From: CAZGAQ01 sp964523405
Lineage (GTDB): Bacteria; Planctomycetota; Phycisphaerae; UBA1845; Fen-1342
Assembly (NCBI GenBank): GCA_964523405.1
Contig: CAZGAQ010000021.1
Span: 23,060 to 87,059, forward strand
DNA: 64,000 bases
Reading direction: 5' to 3'
Shown: one piece after another, positions 60,764-64,000 of the stretch
Numbering within the stretch: position 1 is the stretch's first letter
Layout: each line of letters begins with the position of its first letter
Translations under genes and position numbers: made by a program
Notes under the pieces: model-generated
What the model was told of the DNA's origin: nothing
Database searches by the model: none
Seen by the model: the letters and a program-made list of their open reading frames with translations, nothing else

Positions 60764-60871
60764 ATGCTGCTTGCGGAATTCCTTTTCTCTGGCGGACAGT
60801 GGGCGCTGATCCTGGGCCTGATCGTAGTCGTCGTCGTTCTGGTGATCATCAAGAAGAAGCAGGCCGGCTGA
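60764..60871 (+). CDS. 35-residue single-pass membrane peptide
   Basis: The frame encodes a short start MLLAEFLFSGGQ, one hydrophobic helix WALILGLIVVVVVLVIIK (about 13-30) and a basic end KKKQAG. That is the layout of a small membrane protein with a cytoplasmic C-terminus. AAGGA lies nine bases before the ATG, and a consensus-like promoter lies 45 bases upstream, so expression is likely. Similar tiny proteins often regulate membrane complexes, but I cannot name a family. It lies between the divergent sugar ABC ATPase gene and the AMMECR1 gene. Confidence 0.65.
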   Translation: MLLAEFLFSGGQWALILGLIVVVVVLVIIKKKQAG

Positions 60872-60986
60872 TCCCAGGCGACCACGCCCCGCACGCCGTA
60901 GAGCACGCACCATGGGCGCGACGGGCCCGATGGCCCGCTAGTCCGTGGTGTACTGCGTCGCCTTCTCGGACCCTGCGAGCCCGAAC

Positions 60987-61526
60987 ATGACCGCGCCGCT
61001 GTCGCCCGTCTGGCTCAGCTTCGCGCGCCAAGTCGTCGCAATTGCGGCGCACCGCGGCGACGCCGGAGCAGTCATCGCGCCACCGGACGACCGCCCCCAC
61101 AGCGGGGTCTTCGTCACCTTGCATAAATTCGGCCGGTTACGCGGTTGCATGGGTACGCTCGATCCCAGCCTGGGCCTCGCGGAGGCCGTTCGCCGGGCGG
61201 CCGTTTGCGCCACCTTGCAGGACCCGCGCTTCGACGCCGTCGCGCCCGGCGAAGTGCCGGACCTGAAGATTGAACTCTCCGTCCTCACCCCCCCCGTACC
61301 GATGAACTCGCTGGATGACCTCGTCCTCGGCGAGCACGGCATCATCGTCCAGCGCGGCCAGCGCCGCGGCCTCTTCCTGCCCCAGGTGGCCACCGAGCAC
61401 CACTTCGACCGCGAGACCCTGCTCGCCCGCTGCTGCACCGAGAAAGCCGGCCTGCCCGCCGACGCGTGGCGTCAGCCCGGCACGCAGGTCCTGCTCTTCA
61501 CGGCCGCCGTCCTCCAGGAAGAGTAG
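60987..61526 (+). CDS. AMMECR1-domain protein (AmmeMemoRadiSam system protein A)
   Basis: The 179-residue protein has the AMMECR1 fold markers: GVFVTLHKFGRLRGCMGTLDP (conserved LRGCMG) near 40-60, RRAAVCATLQDPRFDAV and LKIELSVLTPP, ending HFDRETLLARCCTEKAGLPADAW. In many bacteria it is one of three linked genes with Memo-like and radical-SAM partners; neither partner is in the window, so this copy is orphaned or its partners are elsewhere. The biochemical role is unsettled. ATG 60987 is preferred; a GTG at 60945 would add 14 residues. Confidence 0.9.
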   Translation: MTAPLSPVWLSFARQVVAIAAHRGDAGAVIAPPDDRPHSGVFVTLHKFGRLRGCMGTLDPSLGLAEAVRRAAVCATLQDPRFDAVAPGEVPDLKIELSVLTPPVPMNSLDDLVLGEHGIIVQRGQRRGLFLPQVATEHHFDRETLLARCCTEKAGLPADAWRQPGTQVLLFTAAVLQEE

Positions 61527-61729
61527 CGCGGGGCCTCCGCCGCTGATGCAGCCGTAACGGCAAGCGTCCGCGCCCGCCGCACTGCAGGGTTTCGCCTTGC
61601 AGACCTTTCGCTGAGCCAGGGCCCGGCAAGTTACGCCCAGCCGGCGCAGCACCGTCACCGGGTTCTGGCCCAGCGCACGCTGCCCCCACCCTTGCGAAAT
61701 TCCCGCCTTTCGGCCATGTTGCCGGAACC

Positions 61730-63313
61730 ATGAGCAAGCAACTACCCTTCACCCTGGCCGCTCGTGCGGCCGGCATCCTGCTGCATCCCACCTCCCTCCC
61801 CGGGCGCCATGGCATCGGCGAACTCGGCACCGCCGCCCGCAGCTTCGTCGATTGGCTGGCGTCCGCCGGCGTGACCTGGTGGCAGATGCTGCCGATCGGG
61901 CCGGCCGGTCTGGGCAACTCGCCCTATGCCGCCCTGTCCGCTTTCGCCGGCAACCCGTTCCTGATTGACCTCGATGAGTTGGCGGCGGCCGGTCTGCTGC
62001 GCGAAGACGAGGCACAGCCGCCGCCCGGCCTGAAGCGCGAGCGCGTCGCCTTCGCGCTCGTGGCCCGCTACAAGCACGCCGCCTTGCGCAAGGCCTTTGA
62101 CCGCTTTACGGCCCGGGGTGGCCTGGCCGGCCGGGCGTTCGCTGCCTTCTGCACCCGCGAGCGGGCCTGGCTCGAAGATCACGCCCGGTACATGGCGCTC
62201 CGTCGTGCGCAGCGCGGTCAACCCTGGCCAACCTGGCCAGTCGAATGGCGCAGCCACGACCGCGCGGTCCGCACCCTGTCTGGCGCCGCCGACCTCGGCC
62301 GCATTCGCACCGACGTCGATTACGAGCGCTTTCTGCAATTCGAGTTCGACCGCCAGTGGACTGCGCTCAAGAAGTACGCGGCCGCCCGCGGTGTCGGGTT
62401 GATCGGCGATATCCCGATCTTCGTGGCCCATGACAGCAGCGACGTCTGGGCCCACCCCGACCTGTTCGATCTCAACGCGGACGGCACGGCCCACACTATC
62501 TCCGGAGTTCCACCGGACTACTTCAGCCGGGATGGCCAGCTCTGGCGGCACCCGCACTACCGCTGGCCGCGGCATCAGGCCACCGGCTTCGCGTGGTGGG
62601 TCGCGCGGTTTGCCCGCACGCTGGCGCAGTTCGATGCCGTGCGGATCGATCACTTCCTCGGCTTCAACCGCGTCTGGTCCGTGCCCGGCCGAGCCAAGAC
62701 AGCCCGCCGCGGCAAGTGGGTGCCGACACCCGGCCGCGAGCTGTTTGCCACGCTCCACCGTAAGCTCGGCCACATGGAGATCATTGCCGAGGATCTGGGG
62801 CTGGTGGTCCCCGAGGCCGCCGCCCTGCGTGACCGCTGCGGCTTTCCCGGGATGCGTCTGTTGCACTTCGCCTTCGGCAATGATGCCGGCGACCGCTACA
62901 ACCAGCCGCACACGCACCCGGTCCGCAGCGTGGTCTATCCGGGCACGCACGACAACGAAACCACCGTCGGCTGGTTCGCGGGTCTGCGGAAGCAGCACGA
63001 CAGACTTCGCCGCCGCACGCCGCGCCGCGGCGACGATCTCACGCCTTACGAGCGCGTGCTCCGCTACACCGGCACAAGCGGCCGCGAAATCCACTGGGAC
63101 ATCCTGCGGCTGGCGCTGGCTTCCCCCGCCAACACCGCCGTCATTCCCCTGCAGGATGTGCTCGGGCTCGACAATCGCGCGCGGATGAACATCCCGGCCA
63201 CCGAGCGTGGCAACTGGGAATGGCGCTTCCTCGCGCCGCGCCTCGTCCCCAGGCTGGCCGAGCGGTTGCGCGAGCTGTGTGCCGCGTACGGCCGAATTCC
63301 GGCCCGCAAGTAG
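61730..63313 (+). CDS. malQ: 4-alpha-glucanotransferase (amylomaltase, GH77)
   Basis: Disproportionates maltodextrins in the cytoplasm by transferring alpha-1,4-glucan chains and releasing glucose. The 527-residue protein has the GH77 opening RAAGILLHPTSLPGRHGIGELG and WWQMLPIGPAGLGNSPYA, nucleophile Asp307 in VRIDHFLGFNR, acid/base Glu354 in IIAEDLGLV and transition-state Asp408 in GTHDNETT. The length matches bacterial amylomaltases. Together with the GH13 enzyme, the sugar importer and the ATPase it completes an alpha-glucan utilisation route, though these genes are 17 kb apart in two blocks. Confidence 0.96.
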   Translation: MSKQLPFTLAARAAGILLHPTSLPGRHGIGELGTAARSFVDWLASAGVTWWQMLPIGPAGLGNSPYAALSAFAGNPFLIDLDELAAAGLLREDEAQPPPGLKRERVAFALVARYKHAALRKAFDRFTARGGLAGRAFAAFCTRERAWLEDHARYMALRRAQRGQPWPTWPVEWRSHDRAVRTLSGAADLGRIRTDVDYERFLQFEFDRQWTALKKYAAARGVGLIGDIPIFVAHDSSDVWAHPDLFDLNADGTAHTISGVPPDYFSRDGQLWRHPHYRWPRHQATGFAWWVARFARTLAQFDAVRIDHFLGFNRVWSVPGRAKTARRGKWVPTPGRELFATLHRKLGHMEIIAEDLGLVVPEAAALRDRCGFPGMRLLHFAFGNDAGDRYNQPHTHPVRSVVYPGTHDNETTVGWFAGLRKQHDRLRRRTPRRGDDLTPYERVLRYTGTSGREIHWDILRLALASPANTAVIPLQDVLGLDNRARMNIPATERGNWEWRFLAPRLVPRLAERLRELCAAYGRIPARK

Positions 63314-63466
63314 GCGCGGTGGCGGCGGCGCGGCGCCGCATCCGCGACCGCGTGGCCGACGTACAACGGGGTGGTCCCGGGCCGCGGCCCCGGTGCATTG
63401 CCGCGCCGTTCAGGCGGACATACAGTTTCAGGGCGCTCTCAAACCAAAAAACACGCGAGGCTCGCC

Positions 63467-63949
63467 ATGCTTTGGTCCGCAACCTCACCGACCGTCCCGG
63501 CGCCATGTTTCCGGATTCGCCGCCGCACGGCCATGGGGTGCCTGCTGGCCGCCCTGACGGCTCCCCTGACCGGCTGCGCGTTCCATCCCACCGGCCCGCA
63601 TGGCCCCGCGTGCTCGGCGATCGAGGCGGCCACGGTGGTCGAGCTTTCGAGTGAACGGCTGCTCATGTTGCGCCGGATCGCCAACCGTCCGCAACTGTCG
63701 CAGCACGAGCAGACGTATTTGGTCAACGCGATCATCCACGGCGGCCTGGGGGGTGACCAGGCCGATCCGCTGATTGTGCTGATCGAGAATCCCGTTTGTA
63801 CCGAACAGACGCGCAAACAGATCACCACGGAGCTGCGCTGGGTCGCGTACAGCGGTGAGCGCAAGCGGATCGCCGACGCCCTGTCCCGGCCGCCCGTGCC
63901 GCGCGGCCAGGAGCGTTTGAGCGACCCGATTCACCCCGACACGCCCTAG
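63467..63949 (+). CDS. small lipoprotein of unknown function
   Basis: The 160-residue precursor has an arginine-rich segment (RIRRR at 16-20), a hydrophobic core and a lipobox LTGC with Cys37, so it is a likely lipoprotein. The mature part is helical and charged (EQTYLVNAIIHGGLGG...), with no recognised domain, and ends in a proline-rich tail. GCGAGG precedes the ATG at 63467; a second ATG at 63536 would also give a valid, shorter signal peptide. It is about 150 bases downstream of malQ. Confidence 0.65.
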   Translation: MLWSATSPTVPAPCFRIRRRTAMGCLLAALTAPLTGCAFHPTGPHGPACSAIEAATVVELSSERLLMLRRIANRPQLSQHEQTYLVNAIIHGGLGGDQADPLIVLIENPVCTEQTRKQITTELRWVAYSGERKRIADALSRPPVPRGQERLSDPIHPDTP

Positions 63950-63976
63950 TGCGGTTTCACAAATGGTGTGTTGCCG

Positions 63977-64000
63977 GGTAGCGTCAGGCCTCCGTGCCTG
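63977..64000. repeat. CAGGC-CTCCGT-GCCTG element, cut by the window end
   Basis: GGTAGCGTCAGGCCTCCG followed by TGCCTG matches the element at 44631-44657 with two substitutions. It begins 28 bases after the small lipoprotein gene. The right side continues beyond the window. Confidence 0.6.

Overview
The window looks like a piece of a Planctomycetota chromosome, perhaps Phycisphaerae-like. This rests on sequence features, not on a marker gene. It is GC-rich throughout and encodes lipid A synthesis (LpxD), so an LPS outer membrane is likely. A giant repeat protein carries the N-terminal LEPR-xLL signature. Two secreted proteins end in the EF-hand/dockerin-like tails common in planctomycetes, and a membrane protein ends in the CxxCGYDLRG...CPECG zinc ribbon often seen there. 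I found no rRNA, tRNA or CRISPR array. Layout, 1-24 kb: a cut-off gene, a HAD-like/beta-carbonic anhydrase pair, a CHASE2-adenylate cyclase, a TMTC-like TPR membrane protein, a metallophosphoesterase, a repeat-rich non-coding island, the phosphate importer pstSCAB (minus strand), an ADP-forming acyl-CoA synthetase/GNAT fusion, an M14 peptidase lipoprotein, a ComM/YifB ATPase, an unknown lipoprotein and two tandem DUF4139 proteins. 24.4-37.9 kb is the most striking region. It is a tight five-gene operon with a 2700-residue LEPR-xLL/RTX/Ig-like surface protein, a stand-alone HlyD-like adaptor, a PilZ protein with its c-di-GMP motifs intact, a GAF domain fused through a membrane helix to an HlyD-like adaptor, and an M50 (site-2-type) membrane metalloprotease fused to a third HlyD-like adaptor. 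There is no ABC exporter or TolC beside it. I infer a dedicated export/processing/anchoring machine for the giant protein, probably tuned by c-di-GMP. 38-45 kb and 59-63 kb form a split alpha-glucan (maltodextrin) utilisation set: a permease, a binding-protein/permease fusion, a divergent GH13 lipoprotein, an MsmX/UgpC-type ATPase and a GH77 4-alpha-glucanotransferase. A GxxExxY gene bounded by a perfect 32-bp inverted repeat sits as a cassette between the two permease genes. The remainder holds LpxD, a 14-repeat RCC1 propeller protein, a zinc-ribbon membrane protein, archaeal-type phosphoglycerate mutase, an ABC-F ATPase with a structured leader, OsmC, a 1622-residue secreted Cys-rich dockerin-type protein, a 35-residue membrane peptide behind a strong promoter, an AMMECR1 protein and a small lipoprotein. 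Several sigma70-like promoters can be read. Three genes (metallophosphoesterase, comM, GH13) have a -10 element only 7-8 bases before the ATG and no Shine-Dalgarno sequence, which suggests leaderless mRNAs.
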